64,000 nt of DNA from Thermoanaerobaculales bacterium (GCA_035358815.1 DAOPQC010000005.1:286053-350052), one strand, 5' to 3'; positions 54,709 through 63,895 are shown, counted from the first letter of the stretch. Notes: generated from the letters alone by a model not told the origin. Numbers and translations: made by a program.

Positions 54709-56471
54709 GCCACACCTCCCTGTCCGGGATGGGGGTCAGCCCCGGGATCGCCATCGGCAAGCCGGTGATCCACGAGAGCCTGCCGATCTCCACGGTCCGG
54801 ATCGGCCTGCCGACGACCGAGCTCGAGGCCGAGGTGGCGCGCTTTCGCAAGGCCGTGGCGACCGCCGTCGAGGGGATGCGGGAGAACCAGCAGCGGGCCT
54901 CCCGGCAGATGGGCGCCGAGTATGCGGGGATCTTCGAGGCCCACCAGCTGATCGCCTCGGACCCCTCGTTCCTCGATCCGGTCGAGGCCATCATCCGCTC
55001 GGAGCAGGTCAACGCGGAGTGGGCGCTCGATCAGGTGGCCGCCAACTTCGTCAAGCGCTTCGAGGCCCTGCCCGACGCCCACCTCGCCGAGCGCAAGCTC
55101 GACGTGCTCGACGTCGCCACCCAGATCCTGAAGGCCCTCCATGGCTTCGACGTCGGCGAGCTGGCGGCCCTCGAGCAGCCGGTGATCCTGGTCGCCAGCG
55201 ACCTCGCACCGTCGACCACGGTCCAGCTCCCGCTCGACAAGGTGCTCGGCTTCGTGCTCGAGATGGGGGGCCCGACGGCCCACACCACGATCATCGCGCG
55301 GTCCCTGGGCATCCCGGTGGTGGTCGGCGCCCACGGCGTCTGCCAGCTCGCCCAGCACGCGCAGCAGGTGGCGCTCGATGCGTTCGAGGGCCGCATCGTG
55401 TTCGACCCGAACCCGGCCGAGATCAGCGAGTTCGAGTCGCGGCAGCGGGAGCACCGGCAGCACCAGGCCCAGCTCCTGCAGATGCGCGCGATGCCGACCG
55501 TGACCAGGGACGGCCACCCCCTCGAGCTGCTGGCGAACATCGACCTGCCCGACGAGGTCGCCACCGCCGTCGACTGCAACGTGGTCGGCGTCGGCCTCTA
55601 CCGGTCCGAGTTCCTGTACATGAAGCTGAGCCCGAACCTGCCGTCCGAGGACGACCACGTGGCGGTCTACCGCGACCTGGTCGAGCGCATGGACGGGCGC
55701 CCGGTCACGATCCGCACCTTCGACCTCGGCGGCAGGAAGCTGGCGCGAGAGGTGATCGGCGCCGCCGAGACCAATCCCGTCCTCGGGCTGCGTGGCATCC
55801 GGCTCTGCTTCTCCCAGCCGGAGTTCTTCCGGACCCAGCTGCGGGCCCTGCTGCGGACGGCCGGCGGCTACCCGGTGGGCCGCGTCCGCATCATGTTCCC
55901 GCTGATCTCGGGCATCGAGGAGTTCCGGGTCGCCCGGCTGCTGGTGCAGAGGATGCGGTCGGAGCTTCGCGAGGAGGGGATCGACGTTCCCGACGGCATC
56001 CCGCTCGGCGCGATGGTGGAGGTCCCCTCGTCCGCGGTCATGGCGCACGACCTGGCGCGCGAGGCCGACTTCCTGTCGATCGGCACCAACGACCTGATCC
56101 AGTACTCGCTGGCGGTCGACAGGTCGAACGAGCGGGTCGCCCATCTCTACCGTCCGACCAGCCCGGCGGTGCTGCGGATGATCGCCGGCGTTCGCGAGGC
56201 CGGTGACGCGGAGGGCGTCCCGGTGACGGTGTGCGGCGAGATGGGCGCCGACCCGCTGATGGTCCCGCTGCTGGTCGGGCTGGGTCTGCGGCGCCTGAGC
56301 ATGAACCCCCAGGCAGTGCCGGTGGTGCGCGCGCTGATCCGGCAGCTCTCCTACCGGGAGTCGGTGCACATGGCCCGCCAGGCGCTCTCCATGGTCACCG
56401 CGCGTGAGGTGGAGGAGCACCTGCTCGAGCGGCTTGCCATCGTGCTCGCGAAGACCAAGATTCGGGTGTAG
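54705..56471 (+). CDS. ptsI: PTS enzyme I (phosphoenolpyruvate-protein phosphotransferase)
   Basis: 588 residues, standard EI length with no GAF domain. The phosphohistidine His193 is in GGPTAHTTIIAR; the PEP-binding barrel has YRSEFLYM, TIRTFDLGGRK, MFPLISG and GTNDLIQYSLAVDR, and the catalytic cysteine is in TVCGEMG. It starts the phosphorelay to HPr and the two EIIA proteins upstream. ATGA overlap with ptsH. Confidence 0.97.
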   Translation: MSHTSLSGMGVSPGIAIGKPVIHESLPISTVRIGLPTTELEAEVARFRKAVATAVEGMRENQQRASRQMGAEYAGIFEAHQLIASDPSFLDPVEAIIRSEQVNAEWALDQVAANFVKRFEALPDAHLAERKLDVLDVATQILKALHGFDVGELAALEQPVILVASDLAPSTTVQLPLDKVLGFVLEMGGPTAHTTIIARSLGIPVVVGAHGVCQLAQHAQQVALDAFEGRIVFDPNPAEISEFESRQREHRQHQAQLLQMRAMPTVTRDGHPLELLANIDLPDEVATAVDCNVVGVGLYRSEFLYMKLSPNLPSEDDHVAVYRDLVERMDGRPVTIRTFDLGGRKLAREVIGAAETNPVLGLRGIRLCFSQPEFFRTQLRALLRTAGGYPVGRVRIMFPLISGIEEFRVARLLVQRMRSELREEGIDVPDGIPLGAMVEVPSSAVMAHDLAREADFLSIGTNDLIQYSLAVDRSNERVAHLYRPTSPAVLRMIAGVREAGDAEGVPVTVCGEMGADPLMVPLLVGLGLRRLSMNPQAVPVVRALIRQLSYRESVHMARQALSMVTAREVEEHLLERLAIVLAKTKIRV

Positions 56472-56481
56472 GGTGGAGCTG

Positions 56482-56853
56482 ATGGCGACGGTGACCGCAC
56501 GCTTCGTGGACAAGCCGTGGGGGCACGAGGAGATCTTCGCCCGCACCGAGCGCTACGTCGGCAAGATACTGAGCATCACCGCGGGCGAGTCGCTCAGCCT
56601 CCAGTACCACCGGCTCAAGGAGGAGACGCTGCGGGTCCTCGACGGCGAGGTCGAGCTGATCGCCGGCGACCGCGCCGACCGCCTCGTCAGCCATCGGCTC
56701 GCAGCCGGCGCGGTGTTCCACGTGCCGCCGGGCACGCTCCACCGCTTGACGGCGGTCACGAGCTGCCGGCTGGTCGAGGTCTCGACACCGGAGCTCGACG
56801 ACGTGGTCCGGCTCGACGACCGGTACGGGCGAGCCGGCACCAGCGACCCGTGA
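56482..56853 (+). CDS. Cupin protein of the mannose-6-phosphate isomerase type II fold
   Basis: 123 residues. KPWGHEEIFARTERYVGKIL and GESLSLQYHRLKEETLRVL match the C-terminal isomerase cupin of ManC-type proteins; PPGTLHRLTA provides the second metal-binding histidine. Alone it may isomerise a sugar phosphate or bind a sugar. It follows ptsI by 10 bases, so it could work on a sugar signal for the PTS. ATG 56482 is taken; GTG 56473 is possible. Confidence 0.82.
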   Translation: MATVTARFVDKPWGHEEIFARTERYVGKILSITAGESLSLQYHRLKEETLRVLDGEVELIAGDRADRLVSHRLAAGAVFHVPPGTLHRLTAVTSCRLVEVSTPELDDVVRLDDRYGRAGTSDP

Positions 56854-56870
56854 CCGGCAGGGAGGCAATG

Positions 56871-57524
56871 ATGAAACCAGCCGACCGCCAGCGCCGGCGC
56901 ACGCTCATCCGGCTCGCGCCGAGCCTCGTCGTGGTCGTCGCGGCGCTTGCCGCGGCCGCCGCGGAGCCCGAGCCGACGGCGACGCCGACACCGGCACCGA
57001 CGCCAACGGTGACCCGGACGCCGATCGTGATCACCGACGAGAACCTCGCCGAGTATGCCGCCCAGGGCCGGCTCACCACCTCCGACGGGTCCTCGGCAAC
57101 CGCGGGATCCGGTGAGCGACGGCCGGTTCACCGCACCGGGACTGACGCCGCTACGCGGGTCGAGGACGCGGTCGCCGACGCGGCCAGCCTGGCCGAGGAC
57201 GAGAAGCGGCAGTACTGGCGCAGGCGCTACGAGCAGCAGCTGGCGCTGGTGGCCTCGATCGAGTCGCAGATCGCGATCCTCGACCGCGAGATCCCGGGGA
57301 TGTGGCGGGACTTCTACGCGTGGGACGACCCGGCGTACCGCGACGGCGTCATCAAGGTCGAGCTGGACGCGGCGCTCGCGCGATCGGAGCGCCTCAAGCA
57401 GCAGCTCGAGGTCGAGCGGGAGCAGATCAAGAAGATCAAGGCCGAGGCGCGCAAGGCCGGCGCCGAGCCGGGGTGGTTCCGGGGCATCGCGGCGCCGGAG
57501 CCGACGCCGACCCCGGGGAACTGA
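56871..57524 (+). CDS. Exported Pro-rich coiled-coil protein, copy B
   Basis: 217 residues from ATG 56871 (GGAGG five bases upstream). Signal or anchor segment (about 15-31), Pro/Thr-rich linker (32-51), motif VITDENL (53-59), a Ser/Gly-rich stretch, then two long charged helices (about 105-142 and 162-197) separated by WRDFYAWDDPAYRDG. The end is Pro/Thr-rich again. Same order of parts as the protein at 10847. It follows the cupin gene by 17 bases. Not a known family to me; a periplasmic coiled-coil protein is the most that can be said. Confidence 0.65.
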   Translation: MKPADRQRRRTLIRLAPSLVVVVAALAAAAAEPEPTATPTPAPTPTVTRTPIVITDENLAEYAAQGRLTTSDGSSATAGSGERRPVHRTGTDAATRVEDAVADAASLAEDEKRQYWRRRYEQQLALVASIESQIAILDREIPGMWRDFYAWDDPAYRDGVIKVELDAALARSERLKQQLEVEREQIKKIKAEARKAGAEPGWFRGIAAPEPTPTPGN

Positions 57525-57584
57525 TCGGCACCGTCCCGGGTTTCCCGGGAACGACGGGGCCAGCGGCCGCGCCGGAGCGACCAA

Positions 57585-58922
57585 ATGAGATCCTTTTTCA
57601 TCGAGACCTGGGGCTGTCAGATGAACCATCATGACAGCGAGCGCCTGGAGGGCCAGCTTCGCCGCCACGGGCTCGAGCCGGCACCGGGCCCCGAGTCCGC
57701 CGACCTCGTCCTCCTCAACACCTGCTCGGTCCGCGATCGTCCGGTCCGCAAGATCGCGAGCAGGATCGGCGAGCTCGGCCGGCGATGCCCGCCGCCGCTG
57801 GTCGGGGTGTGCGGCTGCGTCGCCGAGCAGGAAGGGCAGGCGCTGCTCGATCGTTCGCCGCTGGTGCGCTTCGTGCTCGGGCCGGGCCAGGTCGCGCAGC
57901 TCGGCGAGGCGCTGCGCGCCGTGGCCCGCGGGGACCGGCTGATCTTGACCGGCTTCGCCCCGGCGCCCCGGCTCGACGGCAGCGAGCCCGTCCGCCAGAG
58001 CCCGACTCGCGGCATGATCACCGTGGTCGAGGGCTGCGACGAGTTCTGCACCTTCTGCATCGTCCCCTACACGCGGGGCCGGGAGCGCAGCCGCACCATG
58101 GACGAGATCCTGGACGAGGCACGCGGGCTGGTCGCAGCCGGCGTTCGCGAGGTCGAGCTGCTGGGCCAGACCATCAACGCCTACCGGTGCCCAGCGTCGG
58201 CCGCGACCTTCGCGGAGCTGCTGGACGCGGTCGCCGACGTCCCCGGGCTCGACCGCATCCGCTACGTCACGTCTCACCCCCGCCACTTCGATGACCGGCT
58301 GATCGGGGTGCTGGCGCGGCGGCCGGCCGTCTCACGCTACCTGCACCTCCCGGTCCAGTCGGGGTCGGACCGGGTCCTGCAGCGGATGCACCGCCGCTAC
58401 ACCCGGGCGGAGTACCTCGACCTGGTGTCCCGGATCCGCAGCGCCGTGCCCGACATCAACCTGTCGACCGACGTCATCGTCGGCTTTCCCGGGGAGACCG
58501 AGGCGGACGTCGCGGCGACCCTGGAGCTGGTCGAGCAGGTCCGCTTCGGGCAGGTCTTCGGGTTCGCCTTCTCCCCGCGGCCGCGCACCCCGGCCGCCCG
58601 CTACCCAGGGCAGGTTCCGGAGCCGGTCCGCAAGGAGCGGCTGCAGCGGTTGTTCGCGCTCACCGACCGGATCTCGCTCGAGCTCAACCAGTCGCTGGTG
58701 GGCACGGTGGCCCGGGTGCTGATCGATGGCTCGAGCCGCCGCGACACGGAGGTCTGGCAGGGCAGGGGAGAGGACAACCGGGTGGTCAACTTCCCCCGCA
58801 CGGGCCGCGAGGGCATCGGCGACGTGGTGGAGGTGCGGATCCGGCACGGCGCCGCCCACTCGTTGCGCGGCGAGGCGGTGGCGGCCGCCGCCACGCAGCT
58901 GCCGGTCCTGCCGCCGGCTTGA
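57585..58922 (+). CDS. miaB: tRNA-2-methylthio-N6-dimethylallyladenosine synthase
   Basis: 445 residues. ETWGCQMN (Cys11), NTCSVRD (Cys47) and VCGCVAEQ supply the first cluster, CDEFCTFC the radical-SAM cluster; TRAM domain at the C-terminus. The TWGCQMN and CSVR forms identify MiaB rather than RimO. It thiomethylates i6A37 in tRNA. GGAG lies eight bases upstream of the ATG. Confidence 0.96.
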   Translation: MRSFFIETWGCQMNHHDSERLEGQLRRHGLEPAPGPESADLVLLNTCSVRDRPVRKIASRIGELGRRCPPPLVGVCGCVAEQEGQALLDRSPLVRFVLGPGQVAQLGEALRAVARGDRLILTGFAPAPRLDGSEPVRQSPTRGMITVVEGCDEFCTFCIVPYTRGRERSRTMDEILDEARGLVAAGVREVELLGQTINAYRCPASAATFAELLDAVADVPGLDRIRYVTSHPRHFDDRLIGVLARRPAVSRYLHLPVQSGSDRVLQRMHRRYTRAEYLDLVSRIRSAVPDINLSTDVIVGFPGETEADVAATLELVEQVRFGQVFGFAFSPRPRTPAARYPGQVPEPVRKERLQRLFALTDRISLELNQSLVGTVARVLIDGSSRRDTEVWQGRGEDNRVVNFPRTGREGIGDVVEVRIRHGAAHSLRGEAVAAAATQLPVLPPA

Positions 58923-58953
58923 CAAGCCGGGCCGGGGTCGACACATTGGAGCC

Positions 58954-59454
58954 ATGAGCAACCCCGCCGAGCGACGCCCCCCGGTCAAGATGACGGTCCG
59001 GGCGCTGGTCATGGACCCGGTGTCGAACATGCCGGTCGTGATCCTGCAGAACGCCGACGAAAGCCAGTTCCTGCCGATCTGGATCGGCGTCTGCGAGGCC
59101 AACGCAATCTCGCTCGTGCTCGAGGGCGTGCCGACCCCGCGGCCGATGACCCACGATCTGATCCGCGACCTGCTCGGCGCCACCGGCTTCGCGGTCGACC
59201 ACGTCTTCATCCACTCGCTCGCCGACAGCGTCTTCCTGGCCTCGATTCACCTCGTCAACGCCGCCGGGGACTCGCGGGAGGTCGATTCCCGCCCCTCCGA
59301 CGCGCTGGCCCTGGCGCTGCGCACGCGGTCGGACGTGGTGGTCGACCCCGAGGTGCTGATCCAGGCGGCAGGCGCCGAGCAGAGCCAGGATGAGGCGATC
59401 CGGTCGATCCTGGAACGGCTGCGCCCGGAAGACCTCGGCGAGTACGAGATGTAG
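58954..59454 (+). CDS. Bifunctional nuclease-family (DUF151) protein
   Basis: 166 residues. Matches DUF151: VMDPVSNMPVVILQN, LPIWIGVCEANAI, RPMTHDLIRDLL and RPSDALALALR. Plant and mycobacterial members show nuclease activity; the bacterial role is unclear. Placement directly after miaB (31 bases) is common. The C-terminal 40 residues are helical and acidic. The ribosome site (GGAG) is close to the ATG. Confidence 0.88.
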   Translation: MSNPAERRPPVKMTVRALVMDPVSNMPVVILQNADESQFLPIWIGVCEANAISLVLEGVPTPRPMTHDLIRDLLGATGFAVDHVFIHSLADSVFLASIHLVNAAGDSREVDSRPSDALALALRTRSDVVVDPEVLIQAAGAEQSQDEAIRSILERLRPEDLGEYEM

Positions 59455-59464
59455 CCCGAGGAAA

Positions 59465-59494
59465 TTGACACCATTTCGCAGGCCGCCCTATAGT
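59465..59494 (+). promoter_or_regulatory. Sigma-70 promoter of parA
   Basis: TTGACA (59465-59470), an 18-base spacer and TATAGT (59489-59494): a full -35 match and five of six at -10, the best housekeeping promoter in the window. Start near 59501, about 23 bases before the parA ATG. Confidence 0.75.
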
Positions 59495-59523
59495 GGTCGA
59501 CGCCGGAGGCATCAGGGCGCCAC

Positions 59524-60285
59524 ATGATCGTCGCGATCACCAACCAGAAGGGCGGGGTCGGCAAGACCACGACCGCCATCAGCCTCGCAGCCGGGTTCGC
59601 GCAGAAAGGCCTGGACACGCTGCTCGTCGATCTCGACCCGCAGGCCAACTCGACGATGTCCTTCGTCGACCTCGACCGGCTCGACGGCAACATGTTCGAC
59701 GTGCTGCGCGGTACCCTCCCGCTTGCCCAGGTGATCGTGCCGGCGGGCCTCGACCACCTCTGGATCGCGCCGTCGCGGATCGCGATGGCCAAGCTCGAGG
59801 TTTCGATGGTGGGTGAGCTCGACGCGCCGTACCGGCTGAAGGACGCTCTCGAGCGTCTGGAGGCGGGTTTCGACGCCATCATCATCGACACCCCGCCCAC
59901 CCTCGGGCTGATCACCGTCAACGCGCTGGTCGCCGCGACCCACGTCCTGATCCCGATCCAGTCCTCGTACTTCGCCCTCGAGGGCACTGACGACCTCCTG
60001 GAGACGATCGACAAGATCAAGGCCAGGCCCAACACCGAGCTGCAGCTCCTCGGCGTGCTGGTCACCATGTTCGACCACCGCACCATCCTCTCGAAGCAGG
60101 TCCTCAAGGAGATCAAGGGAGTGTTCGGCCGCCTCGTGTTCAAGACCGTGATCACCAAGTCGGTCCGCCTCGAGGAGGCCCCGGCCCACCAGCGCAGCAT
60201 CTTCGAGCACGCGCCCCGGTCGAGCGGCGCCTTCGAGTACTACCGGCTCTGCGAGGAGGTCCTGCAGCGTGTCGGATCCGAGTAA
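59524..60285 (+). CDS. parA: ParA-family partition ATPase
   Basis: 253 residues. Deviant Walker A KGGVGKTT (9-16), DLDPQANST and IIDTPPTLG. Length and lack of an N-terminal DNA-binding domain fit chromosomal ParA/Soj. Its 3' end overlaps parB by 17 bases. It binds DNA non-specifically and moves ParB-parS complexes. No consensus parS site was noticed in the window, which is odd for a chromosomal par locus, where parS is usually close. Confidence 0.93.
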   Translation: MIVAITNQKGGVGKTTTAISLAAGFAQKGLDTLLVDLDPQANSTMSFVDLDRLDGNMFDVLRGTLPLAQVIVPAGLDHLWIAPSRIAMAKLEVSMVGELDAPYRLKDALERLEAGFDAIIIDTPPTLGLITVNALVAATHVLIPIQSSYFALEGTDDLLETIDKIKARPNTELQLLGVLVTMFDHRTILSKQVLKEIKGVFGRLVFKTVITKSVRLEEAPAHQRSIFEHAPRSSGAFEYYRLCEEVLQRVGSE

Positions 60286-61177
60286 GGACAACGTCGGCCT
60301 GCCCTCCAAGAAGCGCATGCGCCACGACCGCCACTTCGTGGACGAGCTCGCGCAGCGGATGGGGGAGGGGATCGGCCGGATGCTCCGGATCACCGCCATC
60401 ACCGCCAACCAGGACCAGCCCCGTTCCACCCTCGGTGACCTCTCCGAGCTCATGACCAGCATCCAGAAGCATGGCGTCCTCGAGCCCCTGCTGGTCCGCC
60501 GCCGCGACGACGGCCGCTACCAGCTCGTCTCCGGCGAGCGCCGGTTTCACGCCGCGATGCAGGTCGGTCTGTCCGAGGTCCCCTGCGTCGAGCTCACCGT
60601 CAGCGACGAGCAGGCGCTCGAGATCGCGCTGGTCGAGAATCTCCAGCGACAGGATCTCAATGCTTTCGAAGAGGCCGAGGGGTTCCACACCCTGGTCGCC
60701 AAGTACGGATACACCCACGAGCGGGTCGCGGAGGCCGTCGGCCGCTCCCGGGTGACCGTCACCGAGACCCTCAAGCTCCTCGACCTGCCCGACCGGGTGC
60801 GCACCGCATGTCGGCATGCCGACATCACCGCCAAGGGGGTCCTGCTCGAGATCGCCAAGGCGCGCACCGCCTCCCTCATGCTTCGCCTCATCGACGAGAT
60901 CGCCGACCGCCAGCTCGACCGCGACGCGATCCGGGAGCGCCGCCGCCAGCTCGCCCTCGACGCCGACGAGGCCGACAACAGCAGCGCGCCGCTCCCGCCG
61001 CCCACCGAGCGCTCACGCCCGTACACCCTCAGGTTCCGCAGCCCGGACCGCGTCGTCAGCCTGTCCTTGTCCTTCCGCACCAACGAGCAGCCGAAGCGGG
61101 AGCAGGTGATCCGCGCCCTCGAGACCATCCTCGACGAGCTGCGCAGCGGCACCGCGACCGACGACCCGGAAGGCTGA
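60269..61177 (+). CDS. parB: ParB-family partition protein
   Basis: 302 residues, GTG start inside the parA end, with GAGGAGGT upstream. CTP-binding motifs LLVRRRDDGRYQLVSGERR (GERR box) and ENLQRQDLN are present, then a helix-turn-helix (HERVAEAVGRSRVTVTETL). The C-terminal dimerisation part (about 225-300) is longer and more charged than in typical ParB and includes LRFRSPDRVVSLSLSF. It should load on parS as a CTP-dependent clamp. Confidence 0.92.
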   Translation: MSDPSKDNVGLPSKKRMRHDRHFVDELAQRMGEGIGRMLRITAITANQDQPRSTLGDLSELMTSIQKHGVLEPLLVRRRDDGRYQLVSGERRFHAAMQVGLSEVPCVELTVSDEQALEIALVENLQRQDLNAFEEAEGFHTLVAKYGYTHERVAEAVGRSRVTVTETLKLLDLPDRVRTACRHADITAKGVLLEIAKARTASLMLRLIDEIADRQLDRDAIRERRRQLALDADEADNSSAPLPPPTERSRPYTLRFRSPDRVVSLSLSFRTNEQPKREQVIRALETILDELRSGTATDDPEG

Positions 61178-61225
61178 GCCGGAATGAGGCCCTGCCGAGC
61201 GCGAACGCGCTGGTTCATGGTTCTG

Positions 61226-61253
61226 AGTTGACATAATATCTCTTATCGGACAT
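61226..61253 (-). other. dif-like XerC/XerD recombination site
   Basis: On the minus strand, 28 bases read ATGTCCGATAA (XerC arm), GAGATA (centre), TTATGTCAACT (XerD arm). From memory, the XerD arm matches Bacillus subtilis dif at 10 of 11 and Escherichia coli dif at 9 of 11; the XerC arm matches B. subtilis at 7 of 11 and E. coli at 5 of 11. It is an isolated AT-rich patch between parB and lptFG. The rest of 61178-61453 contains only a TATAGACT promoter-like element (61362-61369). Confidence 0.55.
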
Positions 61254-61453
61254 TGAATATCCCAGTGCAGCCTGCGGAAATCCCCGGCCCTGTGGAAATC
61301 CTGTGAGTCTCCCCCTCCGCCCCCGCCTGGCGGATCGCTTCCCGCCGGCGGGCGCAACCGGTATAGACTGCTGCTGGCGCGCCGATCGTCGTGGCGCCGG
61401 CGGCACAGTCCCCGGCGGCTCCGGGTCGCGGCGCGCGTCGGAGGTCGGCCGAG

Positions 61454-63895
61454 GTGAAGCTGGACCGCATGGTCGCGCGTGAGGTGATGGCGCCCGCCGC
61501 CCTGGGCTTCATCACCTACACCTTCCTGCTGATGATGCGGGGCCTGTTCGGCCTGATCGAGCAGATCTTCGTGCGCGGCCTGCCGGTGCGCGACGCGCTC
61601 GCGGTGCTGCTGGTGACCGTCCCCCACGTGGTGGTGCTGACGATCCCGATGGGCTACCTGTTCGGGGTGCTGCTCGGGATCGGCCGGTTGAGCGCCGACC
61701 GCGAGATCGTGGCCCTCCAGGCGGCCGGGATCTCGGCGCGCCGGCTGGTGCGGCCGGTGGTGGTGCTGGGCGTGCTGCTGGCGCTCCTGACCGGCTACCT
61801 GTCGACGGTCCAGATCCCGCAGGCCAACCGGACGCTGCGCGACCTCCGGGTGCGGCTGTTCTCGGCGGCCCGGAACCTGGGCAGGATCCAGCCCGGGGTG
61901 TTCTACGAGGAGTTCCCGAACATCCTGCTGTTCGTGCGCCAGGTCGACGTCGCCACCGGCGACTGGGAGAACGTCCTGGTGTACGACAACACCGGCGCCG
62001 GCGAGGAGCGGCTCACCCTCGCCCGCCGGGGACGGGTGGTGTCGGCGGTGGCCAATGGCGGTCCCGGGGAAGGGCTGGCCGGCAACGAGGCGGCCGCCGC
62101 GGTGAGACGCCAGCCGTGGATCGAGCTCGAGGACGCCGTCACCCACCAATTTCCGCGCGCGTCGCCCGAGACCTACCGGGTCAACAACAATCGCGAGCTC
62201 AAGTTCCGGCCGCAGGTGCAGGGCGCCGGCAACGTCCGCTACGACCGGGCGATGCGCGAGCTGAGCACCCTCGAGCTCGCCGAGCTCGCCCGCGACGGCG
62301 CCGGTGTCGCTGGGCCGCCGGTCGATGACGCCGACGCGCAGAGCCAGGGCGAGGAGCTACGGGCGGCCGCGGTCGAGCTCCACCGCCGTTTCTCGGTGCC
62401 CGCGGCGTGCATCGTGTTCGCGCTGCTCGCGGTCCCGCTCGGCATCGGCTCGCGCTCGGGAGGCCGCGGACGCGGCTTCGTGGTCTCGGTCGCGGTGGTC
62501 CTCGTCTACTGGATCGTGGGCAACAACGGCGAGATGCTCGCGCTCGAGGGCCGGGTCCCGCCGTGGCTCGGCATCTGGCTGCCCAACATCGCGCTCCTCG
62601 TGCTGTCGCTGGTGCTGATGACGCGGATGGGGCGGTGGCTGGGCGAGCGTGCGCCGCGCGAGGGCCCGGTGCGCCGCCTCATCGACGGCCTCCGCCGGTG
62701 GCGAAGCCGGCACCGGCCGGCGCCGACCGCTGCCGAGGACGTGCGCTCCGCCGTGGCCGACTCGGGCGAGGTCACCTGGCAGCAGGTCGCGACCCGCTTC
62801 CCGGCCCTCCTCGACCGCTACCTCATCAGAAGGCTGGTCGCGCCGCTGCTCCTGGTGCTGCTGAGCACGATCGCGCTCTACGTCGTCGTCGACCTGACCG
62901 AGCACGCCGGCGAGATGGCGAAGAACAAGGCGCCGGCCACCGTGATCCTCGCCTACTACTGGAACCTGATGCCGCAGGTGGTCATCGACGTGCTGCCCTT
63001 CGGCATGCTGATCGCGGTGCTGGTCCTGCTCACCGCGCTCGAGCGCCAGCAGGAGCTGACCGCGCTCAAGGGCGCCGGCATCTCGCTCTACCGCCTGATG
63101 GTCCCGGCGCTGATGGTGGCGGCGGCCGGCGGGCTCGCGCTGTGGCTGCTCACCGAGCACGTGGTGCCGGGCGCCAACCGCACCAAGGAGCAGCTGCTCG
63201 ACGTCATCGAGGGCAAGGTCACGGGCGCCCGCTCCTACCGCGTGACCGACCGCCAGTGGCTGCTGTCGCGCGACGACGAGACCTTCTACAACTTCCTCCG
63301 CTACGACGGCGAGCAGAAGGTGCTCTTCCGGCTCACCATCTACCGCGTCGACGAGGACATGCGGCTGCGCTTCCACCAGTACGCGCACCGCGCGCGCTGG
63401 GACGGCAACGCCTGGGTCGCGGACGGCGGTTGGTTCCGCCAGTTCTTCCCGGACGGCACCGACGAGTTCCGGCGGATCTCGAGACCGCTCCGGCTGCAGG
63501 TCCCGGAGGGCCCCGACTACTTCGGCCAGGAGTACTCGCGACCGTCGGAAATGTCGTTCACCGAGCTGCGCCAGTACATCGGTGAGCTCGTGGAGTCCGG
63601 CTACCAGCCGTCGCGGCTGGTGGTCCGCCTCCACCAGAAGCTCGCCTACCCCCTGTCTGCGGTCATCATGGTGTGGCTGGCCATGCCCTTCGCACTCAAC
63701 CGCGGCGGCCGCCGCGTGACCACCATCCAGGGCGTGGCGCTCGCCCTCGGCCTCGGCATTGCCTACTCGATCCTGGTGATCGTGTTCGCCAAGCTCGGCG
63801 AGGCCGAGGTGCTGCCGCCGGTCATCGGCGCCTGGGCCCCAGTGCTGCTGGGGATGCTGTTCGCGGTCAACCGGATGACGGCGCTGAGGACGTAA
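61454..63895 (+). CDS. Fused LptF-LptG LPS export permease
   Basis: 813 residues from GTG 61454 (GGAGG nine bases upstream; GTG 61391 adds 21 residues without a site). Two complete YjgP/YjgQ permeases in one chain. The first (about 1-420) has AREVMAPAALGFITYTF, helices, a periplasmic beta domain and FSVPAACIVFALLAVPLGI; the second (about 445-813) has LDRYLIRRLVAPLLLVLL, LPFGMLIAVLVLL and KLAYPLSAVIMVWLAMPFAL. With LptB2 this single polypeptide would replace the usual LptF-LptG heterodimer, fixing one-to-one stoichiometry. A basic linker (about 395-440) joins the halves. Confidence 0.92.
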   Translation: MKLDRMVAREVMAPAALGFITYTFLLMMRGLFGLIEQIFVRGLPVRDALAVLLVTVPHVVVLTIPMGYLFGVLLGIGRLSADREIVALQAAGISARRLVRPVVVLGVLLALLTGYLSTVQIPQANRTLRDLRVRLFSAARNLGRIQPGVFYEEFPNILLFVRQVDVATGDWENVLVYDNTGAGEERLTLARRGRVVSAVANGGPGEGLAGNEAAAAVRRQPWIELEDAVTHQFPRASPETYRVNNNRELKFRPQVQGAGNVRYDRAMRELSTLELAELARDGAGVAGPPVDDADAQSQGEELRAAAVELHRRFSVPAACIVFALLAVPLGIGSRSGGRGRGFVVSVAVVLVYWIVGNNGEMLALEGRVPPWLGIWLPNIALLVLSLVLMTRMGRWLGERAPREGPVRRLIDGLRRWRSRHRPAPTAAEDVRSAVADSGEVTWQQVATRFPALLDRYLIRRLVAPLLLVLLSTIALYVVVDLTEHAGEMAKNKAPATVILAYYWNLMPQVVIDVLPFGMLIAVLVLLTALERQQELTALKGAGISLYRLMVPALMVAAAGGLALWLLTEHVVPGANRTKEQLLDVIEGKVTGARSYRVTDRQWLLSRDDETFYNFLRYDGEQKVLFRLTIYRVDEDMRLRFHQYAHRARWDGNAWVADGGWFRQFFPDGTDEFRRISRPLRLQVPEGPDYFGQEYSRPSEMSFTELRQYIGELVESGYQPSRLVVRLHQKLAYPLSAVIMVWLAMPFALNRGGRRVTTIQGVALALGLGIAYSILVIVFAKLGEAEVLPPVIGAWAPVLLGMLFAVNRMTALRT

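Noticed and set aside
58919..58924. TTGACA at the end of miaB as a promoter for the bifunctional nuclease gene
   Set aside because: There is no acceptable -10 box at 16-18 bases; the best hexamer, CACATT, is poor.
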